A stretch of DNA of 64,000 nucleotides from Afipia massiliensis (lineage in GTDB: Bacteria > Pseudomonadota > Alphaproteobacteria > Rhizobiales > Xanthobacteraceae): positions 3,535,501-3,599,500 of the forward strand of contig NZ_LBIA02000001.1 of assembly GCF_001006325.2 (NCBI RefSeq). The letters run 5' to 3'. Position numbers and translations under genes: made by a program. The notes under the pieces are model-generated. The model did no database searches and was not told the origin of the DNA. It was given only the letters and a program-made list of their open reading frames with translations. Numbering within the stretch: the first letter of the stretch is position 1; the number at the start of each line of letters is the position of its first letter. Shown here in pieces: positions 44,582-54,648 of this stretch.

Positions 44582-45511
44582 TTATTTTCGTATCTCGATC
44601 ATCGCGCCCTTGCGGACTTCCTGAAGATACGACTTGGATTTGGCTTCGTACTTCTGGTTATAAATTTTCTCGCGCGCCGCGCGCTTGGCCGGTGTGTCCG
44701 CCTTGGTCGGCTTGCGGCTGCACAGCGCCACCATTTCGACGCCTTGCTTGGTGACTTCCGGCGGCGTCAGTTTGCCGACAGGTGTTTTGTCGAGCAGTTC
44801 ACGCAAGGCCGGCGGCAGATCCGCCGAGGTCTTGGTCAGTTGATCGCGGATCGCGGCATCGCGCATCGAACGGAACAGCGACTGCGCTTCATCGCAACTC
44901 TGAATCCGGCTGCGAAGCAATTCCGCTTCCTTGCGGCGTGCTTCGATGGCGCTCGACGGCGAGCCGCGCGGCACGATCAGAACGATCGGACGAACGAGAT
45001 ACTCGAAGCTTTCGCCTTCCTTGGTGTCGGACGGTTCGATTCCGGCGAGGTCCTTCTCCGGCACCAGCAGGTTCGACTGGAACCGCCCGCGTACCAGGTT
45101 GCCCCATGTCATGTCGGCCTTGATGCGGTTTTTGAGCGTCTCGGGACGGATGCCGTGGCCCTCCAGCGTTTTCGACAACTGCTCGGGATTCATGCGCATG
45201 CGCGACGCCATGTTGCCGTACGCACCGTCGACGTCAGACGATGACATATCGAGGCCGTATCGCTTGGCTTCCTTGACCTTGAGCTTGTCGTCGATCAGTT
45301 CTTCGAGCGCTTCCTGCCGCGAGATCGCCTTCTGCGTCGTAAGCTTGGTCAGCTTGATGCGCTGCTCGATGTCGAAATTGGTAATGGCCTCGCCATTCAC
45401 CATGGCCGCTACGGATTGCGCCATGACAGTCGAGCCGAAACCCGACACGGCGAGCAGGGCGGCCGCGAGTGCAGCTGTTCGTGCGTAGCGAAAAAGAAAA
45501 GTCGCGATCAT
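44582..45511 (-). CDS. surA: SurA-like periplasmic chaperone
   Basis: SurA escorts outer-membrane proteins through the periplasm. The ATG at 45511 gives about 309 residues (45526 is an alternative). A signal peptide ends at VMA-QS, then the SurA N-terminal domain: VAAMVNGEAITNFDIEQRI, LEELIDDKLKVKEAKRYG. The parvulin prolyl isomerase domain is poorly conserved, as in other Rhizobiales. It follows lptD, whose product is a SurA client. Confidence 0.93.
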   Translation of the reverse strand: MIATFLFRYARTAALAAALLAVSGFGSTVMAQSVAAMVNGEAITNFDIEQRIKLTKLTTQKAISRQEALEELIDDKLKVKEAKRYGLDMSSSDVDGAYGNMASRMRMNPEQLSKTLEGHGIRPETLKNRIKADMTWGNLVRGRFQSNLLVPEKDLAGIEPSDTKEGESFEYLVRPIVLIVPRGSPSSAIEARRKEAELLRSRIQSCDEAQSLFRSMRDAAIRDQLTKTSADLPPALRELLDKTPVGKLTPPEVTKQGVEMVALCSRKPTKADTPAKRAAREKIYNQKYEAKSKSYLQEVRKGAMIEIRK

Positions 45512-45695
45512 ATTCAAACCCGTCATCAAACCGGTCTTGGCGGAGGCTGGAGATTCCAGCGGGTATTCAGCAATATCAACCCCGAGTTTGCGGCGTTAAT
45601 ACGCGCATCCGATGCTCCCGGCGGTTCCCGTGACTATACGGTGCGCGCCCTGAAACCTGCAATCGAGTTGGCTGCACCACCCAGCTACCAGAATA

Positions 45696-48176
45696 TTACT
45701 GAGCAGCGCTAAATGACGTGCCGCCGATGGTGCGCAGGCCGATCTGCAGCATGATGCGGTGATCGGTGACGGGACTCGTGTAGCTCTTCGAGGTATACGC
45801 GTAGTCCGTGATGTAGTTGGCCGCGATGATGAAGCAGTCGTCTACGTAGCCCGCGCCCACGATGTACTGATTGACCGTCTGGTTAGCGATGTCGTAGCGC
45901 AGTGCGCCCGACAGCATCCAGTTGGTGGCTACCTTGATCGATCCGGTGGCCACGACGCCTTCGCGGCGCGTGAGGAAGCCGAGTTCAGGTTGTGCGTCGT
46001 AATTGCCGTACAGCAGGCTCACCCCGAAGCGGTCGAAACTAGCCCGGCCTTCGAGTTCGAAACGCCGCACAGTTCCCGTTGCCTCGTCGAGCCGGGTGCG
46101 GGCGATCAGACTGTAAATTCTGTTGGGTTGATAGGCGATGCGAGCGACATAGTCGGAGCGGGCGGTTTCAAGGCCACTGCCGATGCCGGTGTTGGTGGGA
46201 TCCTGCACGGCGAACGAGTTCAGGCCGAACAGTTGATAGGACTGTCCGAACAACACATTGACGAAGCCGCCACGGTCGAACTGCGTCGTCGCCTGGACGC
46301 CGACATTGGCGCGGCCGCCGCCTTCGACGCGATCGTAGCCGGAGAATTTATCGACGCGGAACAGATTGCTGTCGTCAAACGTGAAGCTCTGTGCGTCTTC
46401 GTTGGGAAGGCGGCCGGCGCTCGGTTCGTTCGGCCGGATGATCAACTGGCCGATCGGTTCGATCGTCGTCGTGCCCCATGGCTGCACGTTGATGAATGGA
46501 TAGCGATACTCGAGTCCGACCGTCGGCATTAGGCGCGCTGTCTGCGTCGAGCCGATCGGCAGGTAATTGGAAACGCCAGGCTGGTTGTCGATGTTGGCGC
46601 TGATCACGTCACCGCGCAGCGACGCGAACGGCGTGAAGATCTGCCCGATGGAATCGGTGAACGACCGGCGCCATTCCACCTCGGCCGTCAGCCGCGTGTA
46701 GTCGCCGGGAATACCGCGCAGGAGGCATTGCGATCGGGTTCTCGCCAGCGGGTCGGCCGAGGTCGGCAGGCAATACCCAGCGGCGAATGCTGTCGGGTTG
46801 ATCGCGTCAAATGAGGCGGTCTGGCGGCTCAGGCTGGTGAAGTTTGCCTTATAGCTGAACTCGCCGCCGAGAACGTTGCGGTTGAGCACGTTGGAATAAT
46901 CGATCACCGGATGAACGATCGGAATTGTGCTTTGATCGTCGGCGGCCGAATAGCCGAGGAAGTGCATCACGCGCGCGTCGAAATAACTGCGGTTGCCGAC
47001 GCCGGTGAGATAGATCTGCGACAAGCCCGTATCGGGCGTCAGCAGGAATGCGTTAAGCGCGTTCTTGTACGGGCCCAAGCCGTAGTCAAAGAAGAACGAT
47101 TTATCCGAGACGGCGACCGCATCCCAGCCCCAGACCCATTTGTCGTTCAACGCGAACTGGCCTTTGGTATCAATGCCGCCGCGGAACTCGCGATCGCCGG
47201 GTTCGCCGTTGAACTGCTTTTGATCGTTCTGGCGAATGCCATAGCCACGGATTTCGTAAGCGCCATTGATCAGGCGCTGACGGAATTCGCCCTGCAACAA
47301 CAGGCCCTGCTTGGTGGTGTAGCGCGGCGACACGGTCGCGTCATAGTCTGGAGCCAACGCGAAGTAATAGGGCACCTCGATGCCGACACCGTAGCGCGTG
47401 CTCGACGAATAGTTCGGAATCAGGAAGCCGCTCTTGCGCTTGACCGTCGGGTCCGGCGTCGAGAAGAACGGCAGATACGCGATCGGCTGGCCGAAGAATT
47501 CGAGGCGCGCGTCCTCGAAGTACAGCATCTTCTCGGTCTGGTTGTGGATGATGCGCGCACCCTTGACCTGCCACAGCGGCGGTTTCTTCGGATTGTCCTT
47601 ACAGGCTGCGCAGGCAGTGTAGACGCCGTTCTGGAAAATCGTGACCTCGCCGCCGGTGCGATCCGCGCGCGTCGCCGCCATGCGGGTCTGATCGGCGGTG
47701 TCGAGCCGCAGCGAATCGACGAAGCCGTCACGGTAATCGTCCGACAGGTCGAGCAGGTTGGCGTAGGTGATCTTGCCGTCAGGGTCGGTCAACCGGACGT
47801 TGCCTTCGGCATGCAGGCGCTTGGTCTTCTGGTCATAGATGACCTTGTCGGCCTCGAGCGTCGATCCGTTGTAGTAGATCTGGACGCTGCCGACCGCCGA
47901 GACACGCGAATTGTTGTAGTCGTAATTGACCTCCGCGGCCTGCACGAGCATCTGCCCGTCATTGGCCTGCTGGGCCGGCTTCTGCTTGGGCGGCTTGGGC
48001 GGCTGGGGATTGTATCGGAAGGATTGCTGGGCCGACGCGGGTGTCACACCCGCGTTGCCGAAGCCGGCTGCCAGGCCAAGCCCCAGAACTGCAGACATGA
48101 CCAAGCTTTGACGGCGCAAGCGAATGCGCCGCCTGAACGCAGGCGTCCGTCCTTGGAGGGCGGCGACAACGGCCAC
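45696..48176 (-). CDS. lptD: LPS-assembly outer membrane protein LptD
   Basis: LptD inserts LPS into the outer leaflet. The GTG at 48176 overlaps the lptG stop by one base (TAGTG) with GGAGG upstream, giving 826 residues. A signal-like stretch ends at ASA-QQ, then a Pro/Lys-rich linker, the OstA/LptA-like jellyroll (VQAAEVNYDYNNSRVSAVG, EADKVIYDQKTKRLHAEGN), a CAACK pair, and a large barrel ending ...GLRTIGGTSF. Paired cysteines suggest the inter-domain disulfides typical of LptD. Confidence 0.97.
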   Translation of the reverse strand: MAVVAALQGRTPAFRRRIRLRRQSLVMSAVLGLGLAAGFGNAGVTPASAQQSFRYNPQPPKPPKQKPAQQANDGQMLVQAAEVNYDYNNSRVSAVGSVQIYYNGSTLEADKVIYDQKTKRLHAEGNVRLTDPDGKITYANLLDLSDDYRDGFVDSLRLDTADQTRMAATRADRTGGEVTIFQNGVYTACAACKDNPKKPPLWQVKGARIIHNQTEKMLYFEDARLEFFGQPIAYLPFFSTPDPTVKRKSGFLIPNYSSSTRYGVGIEVPYYFALAPDYDATVSPRYTTKQGLLLQGEFRQRLINGAYEIRGYGIRQNDQKQFNGEPGDREFRGGIDTKGQFALNDKWVWGWDAVAVSDKSFFFDYGLGPYKNALNAFLLTPDTGLSQIYLTGVGNRSYFDARVMHFLGYSAADDQSTIPIVHPVIDYSNVLNRNVLGGEFSYKANFTSLSRQTASFDAINPTAFAAGYCLPTSADPLARTRSQCLLRGIPGDYTRLTAEVEWRRSFTDSIGQIFTPFASLRGDVISANIDNQPGVSNYLPIGSTQTARLMPTVGLEYRYPFINVQPWGTTTIEPIGQLIIRPNEPSAGRLPNEDAQSFTFDDSNLFRVDKFSGYDRVEGGGRANVGVQATTQFDRGGFVNVLFGQSYQLFGLNSFAVQDPTNTGIGSGLETARSDYVARIAYQPNRIYSLIARTRLDEATGTVRRFELEGRASFDRFGVSLLYGNYDAQPELGFLTRREGVVATGSIKVATNWMLSGALRYDIANQTVNQYIVGAGYVDDCFIIAANYITDYAYTSKSYTSPVTDHRIMLQIGLRTIGGTSFSAAQ

Positions 48177-49264
48177 TACCCGTCCTCCTGGTACAGCAAA
48201 GCCAAAAATCCCGAGAGGCCGCCCACGCAAACAGGCAACCACGCGGCAGCGAGCGGATGCATCAACTCGGCCTTGCTTAAATCTTCAGTTACTTTCGAGA
48301 GGACATAGAGCAGAAACCCTGCTGCAACGCCACTCAAAACCATCTTTTGCACGCCGCCGAAGCGGAAGAACCGCAAGCTCACAGCGGCTGCGAGCATCAC
48401 CATTGCAGCCAGTAAAAATGGGCGTGCGATGAGCTTCTGGTACTGCAGGCGGTAACCGGCTGTGGCCTGGCCGGAGTTCTCGGACGATCTGATGTAGTCC
48501 GGGAGTTGCCAAAATGACACGGTTTCGGGAGTGGAGAAGCTGTTCCGGACCTGGGCCGGGGTGAGGCTCGTGACCAGTGTAAAGGTATCTTGTTCCTCTG
48601 GCGGGCTATCGAGCTTGTACCTGCGTACCTGTTTGAACACCCACTGGCCGGGTTCAAGGGTGGCTTCCTTCGCCTCGATTCGTTCCCTGAAAACGCCGGA
48701 CGTGTCGTATCTGAATACCGTGATGCCGGTCAGGAGCGCGCCTTGTCCCTGGCTCCGGGCGGCGTTGATGATGCTCTGTCCTTCGCTGGTCGACTGATTG
48801 AGCCAGAAGCCTGCGCCATCCTGGTTCGCCGGCGCACCATCAGTGAAGATCTTGGTCTCCATGCTCTTGGCGCGTTCGAGCATCTCCGCCGACATCGGAT
48901 TGTAGAGCACAGTTGCAAGGACACCGAGGATGAGTGCGCTGAGCAGGGCAGGAGTTATGAACTGCCAGGCCGAGATGCCGGAGGCGCGCGCCACCACGAG
49001 TTCGAGCCGTCGCGACAAGGCGAGGAACGACACCATTGCACCGATCAGAATGCAGAACGGCATCAGTTTTTCGAGCGACAGCGGCACGCGAAACAGCGCG
49101 GTCTGCGCGACAAAGAGACCCGACAGATTCGGCACGCTTCCGGCGCGGCGCATCAGTTCGATGTAGTCGACGGTAATGACCAGCACGAAGATCGCGCCGA
49201 AGGTCATGACCGATGCGATCACGAAACGGGCGGCGAAATAGCGTGCGAGAATTGTCGTTACCAT
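48176..49264 (-). CDS. lptG: LPS export permease LptG
   Basis: LptG is one half of the inner-membrane permease LptB2FG. The ATG at 49264 (MVTTILARYFAARF) gives 362 residues with six membrane helices, two near the N-terminus plus LEKLMPFCILIGAMVSFLALSRR, a periplasmic beta-jellyroll, and four at the end (VQKMVLSGVAAGFLLYVLSKV). It is coupled to lptD. The partner gene lptF, normally directly upstream, is absent. Confidence 0.96.
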   Translation of the reverse strand: MVTTILARYFAARFVIASVMTFGAIFVLVITVDYIELMRRAGSVPNLSGLFVAQTALFRVPLSLEKLMPFCILIGAMVSFLALSRRLELVVARASGISAWQFITPALLSALILGVLATVLYNPMSAEMLERAKSMETKIFTDGAPANQDGAGFWLNQSTSEGQSIINAARSQGQGALLTGITVFRYDTSGVFRERIEAKEATLEPGQWVFKQVRRYKLDSPPEEQDTFTLVTSLTPAQVRNSFSTPETVSFWQLPDYIRSSENSGQATAGYRLQYQKLIARPFLLAAMVMLAAAVSLRFFRFGGVQKMVLSGVAAGFLLYVLSKVTEDLSKAELMHPLAAAWLPVCVGGLSGFLALLYQEDG

Positions 49265-49470
49265 GCGCGCTTCCGCCTCACGCCAACGCCCACCGCCGGA
49301 CGAGCCGTGCGGTCGCGATAGTCCGGGCGGACGACGGCATTGCCGTCCGGGCAACAGTGGTATCGATCGAGCCCATCGGGCAGTTGTATCCCCAACTCCA
49401 GCCGGATTTCGTGAGCGCGCCCAAACCTCTTGCGAAGTTCCCCCAGGCGCGGAATCGAGCTTTCCGGCAC
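49258..49470 (-). CDS. Possible small protein ahead of lptG
   Basis: A 70-residue frame with a GTG start at 49470 ends in a TAA that overlaps the lptG start region by 7 bases. It begins PESSIPRLGELRKRF and includes YHCCPDGNAVVRPDYRD. The ribosome-binding site is weak. It occupies the slot where lptF is expected and could be an artefact of a deletion there, not a gene. Confidence 0.3.
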   Translation of the reverse strand: MPESSIPRLGELRKRFGRAHEIRLELGIQLPDGLDRYHCCPDGNAVVRPDYRDRTARPAVGVGVRRKRAW

Positions 49471-49735
49471 ATTCTTATTTCATAGCATCCCTTTGATTGG
49501 TCAACAAAATGGCCGACCTGAGGCTGGGTGCCAACTGTGGTTAATAAAACATCATCGTTGCTTTGGGGCCACTCCGGGGGCAAGCGGCTGCTGCCGTAGG
49601 CGGGCTTGATTGCGGCGCGCTTGGCAGCGCACGCCGGAACGCGTCATAGTGCGCCGTCTTATGTCCCGAATCTGAGCGTCCGCCGGATTCTGGTCCCTTT
49701 GCTGCGCAAGCCGCGACTATCTGGAGGATTTGCTT
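49265..49735. other. Region between lptG and pepA lacking lptF
   Basis: In related bacteria this interval carries lptF, about 1.1 kb. Here it is only 471 bases. A minus-strand ATG at 49376 begins MGSID and then runs 32 codons to a stop at 49278. MGSID matches the start of LptF proteins of this family as I remember them, so this may be the scar of an in-cluster deletion. Confidence 0.5.
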
Positions 49736-51238
49736 ATGACCGACGCCGTGAAGGTCGGCTTCGTACCGTTTTCCGCTGCCCCACGCGGCGTTCTGGTGGT
49801 GTTCTGCGACGAAACGCTCAAGTTCGGGCCCGCAACGATCAAGGCGCTGGGAACTGCGGCGAACGCCGTCAAACGCGCCGCGACAATGAACCAGTTCAAG
49901 GCGAAAAGCGGCTCCACGATGGATATCCTGGCGCCGGAAGGCCTCAAGGCCGGCCGCCTGATCGTCCTCAGCGCCGGCAAGATAGCTTCGCTGAAGGACC
50001 GCGACTTCCTGAAATTCGGCGGCAAGATCGCCGCCAAGATCACCGCCGGCACGGAGGCCGTCACGGTTCTCGCCGAGCTTCCATCGGGTGCGATGAAGGG
50101 ATCGCAGGCCGCGTCGGTCGCATCGGGCGTCCGGCTGCGCGCCTATCGGTTCAACCGTTACAAGACCACGAAAAAGGACGGCGACAACGCGCCGCTGCGC
50201 GCGCAGTTCTCGGTCGCGGTCGCCGATGTCGCTGCGGCACGCAAGGCGTTCGCGCCGGAGAATCATATTGTGGACGGCGTGCTGGTCGCGCGCGATCTCG
50301 TCAATGAACCGCCGAACGTGCTGTTCCCCGCGGAATTCGCGCGGCGTGCAGCACTGCTGCGGAAACTCGGCGTCAAGGTCGAGATTCTCGACGTCAAGGC
50401 GATGACGAAACTCGGCATGGGCGCGCTGCTCGGCGTCTCGCAAGGTTCGGAACACGACGGCCGCATGGTCATCATGCGCTGGAACGGCGGCAAGGCCGGT
50501 GAGCAGCCAATTGCTTTCGTCGGCAAGGGCGTGTGCTTCGACACCGGCGGCATTTCAATCAAGCCGGCCGGCAGCATGGAAGACATGAAGGGCGACATGG
50601 GCGGCGCGGCCTGCGTCGTTGGCCTGATGCACGCGCTGGCCGCACGCAAGGCGAAGGTGAATGTGGTCGGCGCGATCGGCCTCGTTGAAAACATGCCGGA
50701 CGGCAACGCGCAGCGGCCCGGCGATATCGTCACATCGATGTCGGGACAGACCATCGAGATCATTAATACCGATGCCGAAGGCCGCCTCGTGCTGGCCGAC
50801 GTGCTTTGGTATGTGGCGAAAAAGCACAAGCCGAAGTTCATGGTCGATCTGGCGACTCTCACCGGCGCGATCATGGTTGCGCTCGGTGTCGATTACGCAG
50901 GCATGTTCTCGAATGACGACAAGCTTGCGGAACGTCTGACGGCTGCGGGGCAGGAGACCGGCGAGCGCGTGTGGCGCATGCCACTCGGTCCCGAATACGA
51001 CAAGCAGATCGACTCGCAGTTCGCCGACATGAAGAACACCGGCAGCCGCAACGGCGGTTCGATCACCGCGGCGCAGTTCCTGAAGCGTTTCGTCGATGAT
51101 ACGCCGTGGGCGCATCTCGATATCGCCGGTACGGCGATGGGGGTTCCCGCGTCGGATCTGAACCGCAGCTGGGGATCGGGATACGGCGTGCGCTTGCTGA
51201 ACAAGCTGGTGGCGGACAACTACGAGGCGAAGCGCTGA
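49736..51238 (+). CDS. pepA: Leucyl aminopeptidase
   Basis: PepA is a two-zinc M17 aminopeptidase. The ATG at 49736 has GGAGG upstream and gives 500 residues. Metal and catalytic residues are in [18 protein letters not shown] split as GVCFDTGG and [16 protein letters not shown], and the family signature [12 protein letters not shown]. It is divergent from the lpt operon and followed by holC, a common alphaproteobacterial arrangement. Confidence 0.98.
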   Translation: MTDAVKVGFVPFSAAPRGVLVVFCDETLKFGPATIKALGTAANAVKRAATMNQFKAKSGSTMDILAPEGLKAGRLIVLSAGKIASLKDRDFLKFGGKIAAKITAGTEAVTVLAELPSGAMKGSQAASVASGVRLRAYRFNRYKTTKKDGDNAPLRAQFSVAVADVAAARKAFAPENHIVDGVLVARDLVNEPPNVLFPAEFARRAALLRKLGVKVEILDVKAMTKLGMGALLGVSQGSEHDGRMVIMRWNGGKAGEQPIAFVGKGVCFDTGGISIKPAGSMEDMKGDMGGAACVVGLMHALAARKAKVNVVGAIGLVENMPDGNAQRPGDIVTSMSGQTIEIINTDAEGRLVLADVLWYVAKKHKPKFMVDLATLTGAIMVALGVDYAGMFSNDDKLAERLTAAGQETGERVWRMPLGPEYDKQIDSQFADMKNTGSRNGGSITAAQFLKRFVDDTPWAHLDIAGTAMGVPASDLNRSWGSGYGVRLLNKLVADNYEAKR

Positions 51239-51249
51239 AGGCCCTTCGG

Positions 51250-51370
51250 CGTCATTGCGAGGAGCGCTTGCGACGAAGCAATCCAGTTCTTGCTGTTTCC
51301 AAGGCTGGATTGCTTCGCGGAGCCTGTCATCGGGCGGCGCTTTGCGCCGACCCGTTGGCTCGCAATGACG
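51250..51370. repeat. Dispersed nested inverted repeat
   Basis: CGTCATTGCGAG (51250-51261) is the inverted copy of CTCGCAATGACG (51359-51370), and inside it GAAGCAATCCAG (51275-51286) pairs with CTGGATTGCTTC (51305-51316). Elements of this sequence type are widespread intergenic repeats in alphaproteobacteria. It fills the pepA-holC gap. Confidence 0.75.
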
Positions 51371-51392
51371 ACTTGCAACCTGGCGGCACGCG

Positions 51393-51845
51393 ATGACCGA
51401 AGTCCTGTTCTATCATCTGCAAGATACGGCACTTGAGAAGGTGTTGCCGCCGCTGCTTGAGAAATCGCTTGAGCGCGGATGGCGCGTCGCTGTGCAGACC
51501 GGATCGGAAGAGCGCGCGGAAGTGCTCGACGCGCATCTGTGGACGTATCGCGACGATTCCTTTTTGCCGCACAGCACATGGCGGGAGAGCGACGTCGCGA
51601 ACCAACCGATCGTTCTCACCGTGGATGATGGCAATCCGAACAATGCCAATGTCAGGTTTATCGTCGATGCCGCAGGTTTGCCCAAGGATTGCGCGACATA
51701 TGACCGCGTGGTTCTCGTTTTCAACGGCGACGACGATGAAGCTCTCAGCGTCGCTCGCGCGGCTTGGGCGGACGGCAAATCGCGCGGTCTGGATCTGACG
51801 TACTGGCAGACCGATGAACGCGGCAAATGGCAGAAGCGGGCGTAA
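51393..51845 (+). CDS. holC: DNA polymerase III chi subunit
   Basis: Chi links the clamp loader to single-stranded-DNA-binding protein. The 150-residue product reads TEVLFYHLQDTALEKVLPPLLEKSL split in two halves, then LWTYRDDSFLPHS and NQPIVLTVDDGNPNNANVRF, all diagnostic of HolC. It follows pepA across a repeat element. Confidence 0.95.
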   Translation: MTEVLFYHLQDTALEKVLPPLLEKSLERGWRVAVQTGSEERAEVLDAHLWTYRDDSFLPHSTWRESDVANQPIVLTVDDGNPNNANVRFIVDAAGLPKDCATYDRVVLVFNGDDDEALSVARAAWADGKSRGLDLTYWQTDERGKWQKRA

Positions 51846-52105
51846 GCTGAAGCACGATGACAATTGCGTAACGCGGCTTCTCTCGCCGCGCTGCGCGCCG
51901 GTCCGCGTTAACAATACAGTCTTTTTTCGTTGACCAGACCGGCGGTTAGCCACCATGGTGCCGCAAAGGGGTGGTGGAAGGCCAGACGAGCGCAGTGATC
52001 GGCGAGTGTTCCATCTTGTCGCCCAAAGACGCGCAAATGATTCTTTAGGCATTTGCTTTAAGTGATGTCCTGGTTCCGAAACGCGCAGCAAGCGCTGAAG
52101 TTGGT

Positions 52106-52648
52106 GTGAGAACGAATTTGAGCGTCCTGCGTAAAAGCATCCATGTCCGGCAGTTGGCGGCCCTTGTCATCCTGGCCCCCATGATGGCTGGCTGCGGCGG
52201 ACTGTCCGACTTCTCGCTCAAGGACCAGGAATGGTTCGCGCGACCAGGCAGGATTTTCAAAGGCGGCAATAGCGCGATTGAAACGCCGCCGCTGAGTTCG
52301 TCGAAGGAAGTCTCGCAGAGCGACCTGATTTCGTCAGATGGTCAATGTCCGGGCATGCCTGCAGCCGGCGCGCCTGCCGATGCCAACGCATCGTCGGAAG
52401 GTCAGGTCTCCGTGGCTCCGGTCGCGCTGGGTCATACCGAATGCGATGTCGCGCGTGCGATTCCTGTCGCGCCCGACAACGTCAACCTGTCGAGCAATGC
52501 GCGCGGTGACCGCGTCGCGCTCATTACCTGGCGGAGCGGACCGCGCCCCGGCGCCTATACATTCACGTCCGGCCGCCTGACGTCGATCGAACGTGTCGAT
52601 GTGCCGCCGCCCGAGAAGCCCGCGCGCGGGACCAAGAAGCGCTCCTAA
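52106..52648 (+). CDS. Hypothetical lipoprotein
   Basis: The 180-residue frame starts at GTG 52106 or TTG 52118. A hydrophobic leader ends in the lipobox MAGC (PMMAGCGG), then LSDFSLKDQEWFARPGRIF, a Ser-rich linker, and a C-terminal domain with AIPVAPDNVNLSSNARGDR and a TFTSGRLTSIERV strand pair. It is probably an inner- or outer-membrane lipoprotein restricted to this family. Function unknown. Confidence 0.82.
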   Translation: MRTNLSVLRKSIHVRQLAALVILAPMMAGCGGLSDFSLKDQEWFARPGRIFKGGNSAIETPPLSSSKEVSQSDLISSDGQCPGMPAAGAPADANASSEGQVSVAPVALGHTECDVARAIPVAPDNVNLSSNARGDRVALITWRSGPRPGAYTFTSGRLTSIERVDVPPPEKPARGTKKRS

Positions 52649-52652
52649 ATTT

Positions 52653-54527
52653 TCAGCCTGCCGCTTCGTCGTAGGACGAGCTTGCTTCCAGCCACTCGTC
52701 CTCTGCGCGTTGCAGCGCATCGGCCGCACTTGCGCGGGCCTTGGTGAGTTGTGCTGCCTGTTTCGGATCGCGCTTGAACAGATCGGGCAGGGCAAGCGCG
52801 ACATCGATCTTCTCGATGATGCCGGTGATCCGCGCGATCTCGCTTTCCGCGTTCGAGATTTTCTGCTTGAGCGGGACGCGCTTTTCCTTGGGACGCTGCG
52901 GTTTGTCGCGGCCGTTGCCGCGCTCATTGCCAGCGCGGTCGCGGCTTGAAGCGCGCATGCCGCGCGCGGTCAGCACAGACCGGCGATAGTCGTCGAGATC
53001 GCCGTCGTAAGGCGTCACGGCGCGGTCGGCGACCACCCACAACTGATCGGCGCAGGCTTCGATCAGGTAGCGATCATGCGAGACCATGATGATCGCGCCG
53101 GGAAAGTCGTTGATGGCTTCCGCGAGCGCTGCGCGGCTGTCGATATCCAGATGGTTGGTCGGCTCGTCGAGAATGATCATGTTCGGGCCGTAGAATGTCG
53201 CAAGCCCGAGCAGAAGCCGCGCCTTCTCGCCGCCGGACAGCGAACTCACTTTGGTGTCGCCAGCCTTGCCGGAAAACCCGATGGCGCCGGTGCGGGCGCG
53301 CACTTTGGTTTCCGTCTCGTGCGGCATCAGCCTGCGCAGATGATCGTAAGCCGAGCCCTCGAGATCGAGTTCGTCGGTCTGATGCTGCGCGAAGTATCCG
53401 ACCGACAGCTTGTCGGCGCGCACGACCTTGCCGGAAAACGGCGGGAGCTTGCCGGCGAGCAGTTTCACCAGCGTCGATTTGCCGTTGCCGTTGGAGCCGA
53501 GCAGCGCGATGCGATCATCGTCGTCGATGCGCAGCGTGACGTTGTTGAGCACCGGCTTTGCCGGATCGTATCCGACCGACACACCGTCCACCGCGATAAT
53601 AGGCGGCGAGAGAATCTTGTCGGGCGTCGGAAATGTGATCTCGCGAACGTCCTGCGTCACGAGCGCCGTGACCGGCTTCATCCGCTCCAGCATTTTCACG
53701 CGCGATTGCGCCTGCTTGGCTTTCGAAGCCTTCGCCTTGAAGCGATCGACGAACGCCTGCAACCGCTTGCGCTCGTCCATCTGCTTCTTGGCATGCTTGG
53801 CGTCGAGCATCTCGCGGGTGGCGCGCTGTTCCTCGAACGACGAATAGGTGCCCTTGTAGAGCGTGAGCTTGCCGCGATCGAGATGCAGGATCTGATCGAC
53901 GGACGTATCGAGCAGGTCGCGGTCGTGGCTGATGACGATCACGGTGCGTGGATAGTTCGCAAGATGATCCTCGAGCCAGAGCGTGCCTTCAAGATCGAGG
54001 TAGTTGGTCGGCTCGTCGAGCAGAAGAAGGTCAGGCGCCGCGAACAGCGTCGCCGCCAGCGCCACGCGCATGCGCCAGCCGCCGGAGAATTCCGAGCAGG
54101 AGCGCAATTGATCGGCGGCGGAGAAACCGAGGCCGGAGAGAATGGCCGCGGCGCGGGCAGGGGCGGAATGCGCATCGATGTCCACGAGCCGGGTCTGGAT
54201 ATCCGCGATGCGATGCGGATCGTGGGCGGTTTCCGCCTCATGCAGCAGCGCGGCGCGCTCCAGATCCGCCTTGAGAACGACGTCGATCAGGCTCTCCGGG
54301 CCATCGGGCGCTTCCTGCGCGAGGCTGCCCACGCGCCAGCGCGGCGGAATCGAAATTGAGCCGGTTTCTGTCGGCAATTCGCCTCGAATGGCGTGAAACA
54401 GCGTCGATTTGCCGACGCCGTTGCGTCCGACGAAGCCAACGCGCGCGCCCGGCACGATTTGCACCGTGCTTTGGTCGATCAAAAGGCGTCCGGCGATCCG
54501 GATGGAGATGTCATTGATGGAGAGCAT
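52653..54527 (-). CDS. ABC-F family ATPase
   Basis: The 624-residue soluble protein has two ABC nucleotide-binding domains: GRNGVGKST, FSGGWRMRVALA and LLLLDEPTNYLD in the first, GSNGNGKST, LSGGEKARLLLG and IILDEPTNHLD in the second. They are joined by the arm/linker with many Lys (HAKKQMDERKRLQAFVDR). A C-terminal coiled coil follows. ABC-F proteins act on the ribosome as translation factors; this one is closest in layout to YheS/Uup. Its stop lies 4 bases from the lipoprotein stop. Confidence 0.95.
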   Translation of the reverse strand: MLSINDISIRIAGRLLIDQSTVQIVPGARVGFVGRNGVGKSTLFHAIRGELPTETGSISIPPRWRVGSLAQEAPDGPESLIDVVLKADLERAALLHEAETAHDPHRIADIQTRLVDIDAHSAPARAAAILSGLGFSAADQLRSCSEFSGGWRMRVALAATLFAAPDLLLLDEPTNYLDLEGTLWLEDHLANYPRTVIVISHDRDLLDTSVDQILHLDRGKLTLYKGTYSSFEEQRATREMLDAKHAKKQMDERKRLQAFVDRFKAKASKAKQAQSRVKMLERMKPVTALVTQDVREITFPTPDKILSPPIIAVDGVSVGYDPAKPVLNNVTLRIDDDDRIALLGSNGNGKSTLVKLLAGKLPPFSGKVVRADKLSVGYFAQHQTDELDLEGSAYDHLRRLMPHETETKVRARTGAIGFSGKAGDTKVSSLSGGEKARLLLGLATFYGPNMIILDEPTNHLDIDSRAALAEAINDFPGAIIMVSHDRYLIEACADQLWVVADRAVTPYDGDLDDYRRSVLTARGMRASSRDRAGNERGNGRDKPQRPKEKRVPLKQKISNAESEIARITGIIEKIDVALALPDLFKRDPKQAAQLTKARASAADALQRAEDEWLEASSSYDEAAG

Positions 54528-54626
54528 GGCGGGCTTTTACGAAACAGGCCGCCGAACGCAACTGCTTTGTCAGGTCGAATTGTGACGGATGGCGGCGCTT
54601 TTGGCGTGCGCGACCCGGCTATTGGA

Positions 54627-54648
54627 GCAAACGCGCTAGCGCGTTTGC
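54627..54648. repeat. 22-bp perfect palindrome
   Basis: A perfect 22-bp palindrome centred on GCGCTAGCGC with outer arms GCAAAC/GTTTGC. It overlaps the 3' end of the small minus-strand gene at 54636. It may be a repeat unit of a dispersed family or a terminator. Confidence 0.6.

Noticed and set aside
46911-48308. 465-residue plus-strand frame
   Set aside because: It is antisense to lptD and lacks any recognisable domain.
53076-54359. 427-residue plus-strand frame
   Set aside because: It is antisense to the ABC-F gene with intact Walker motifs on the other strand.
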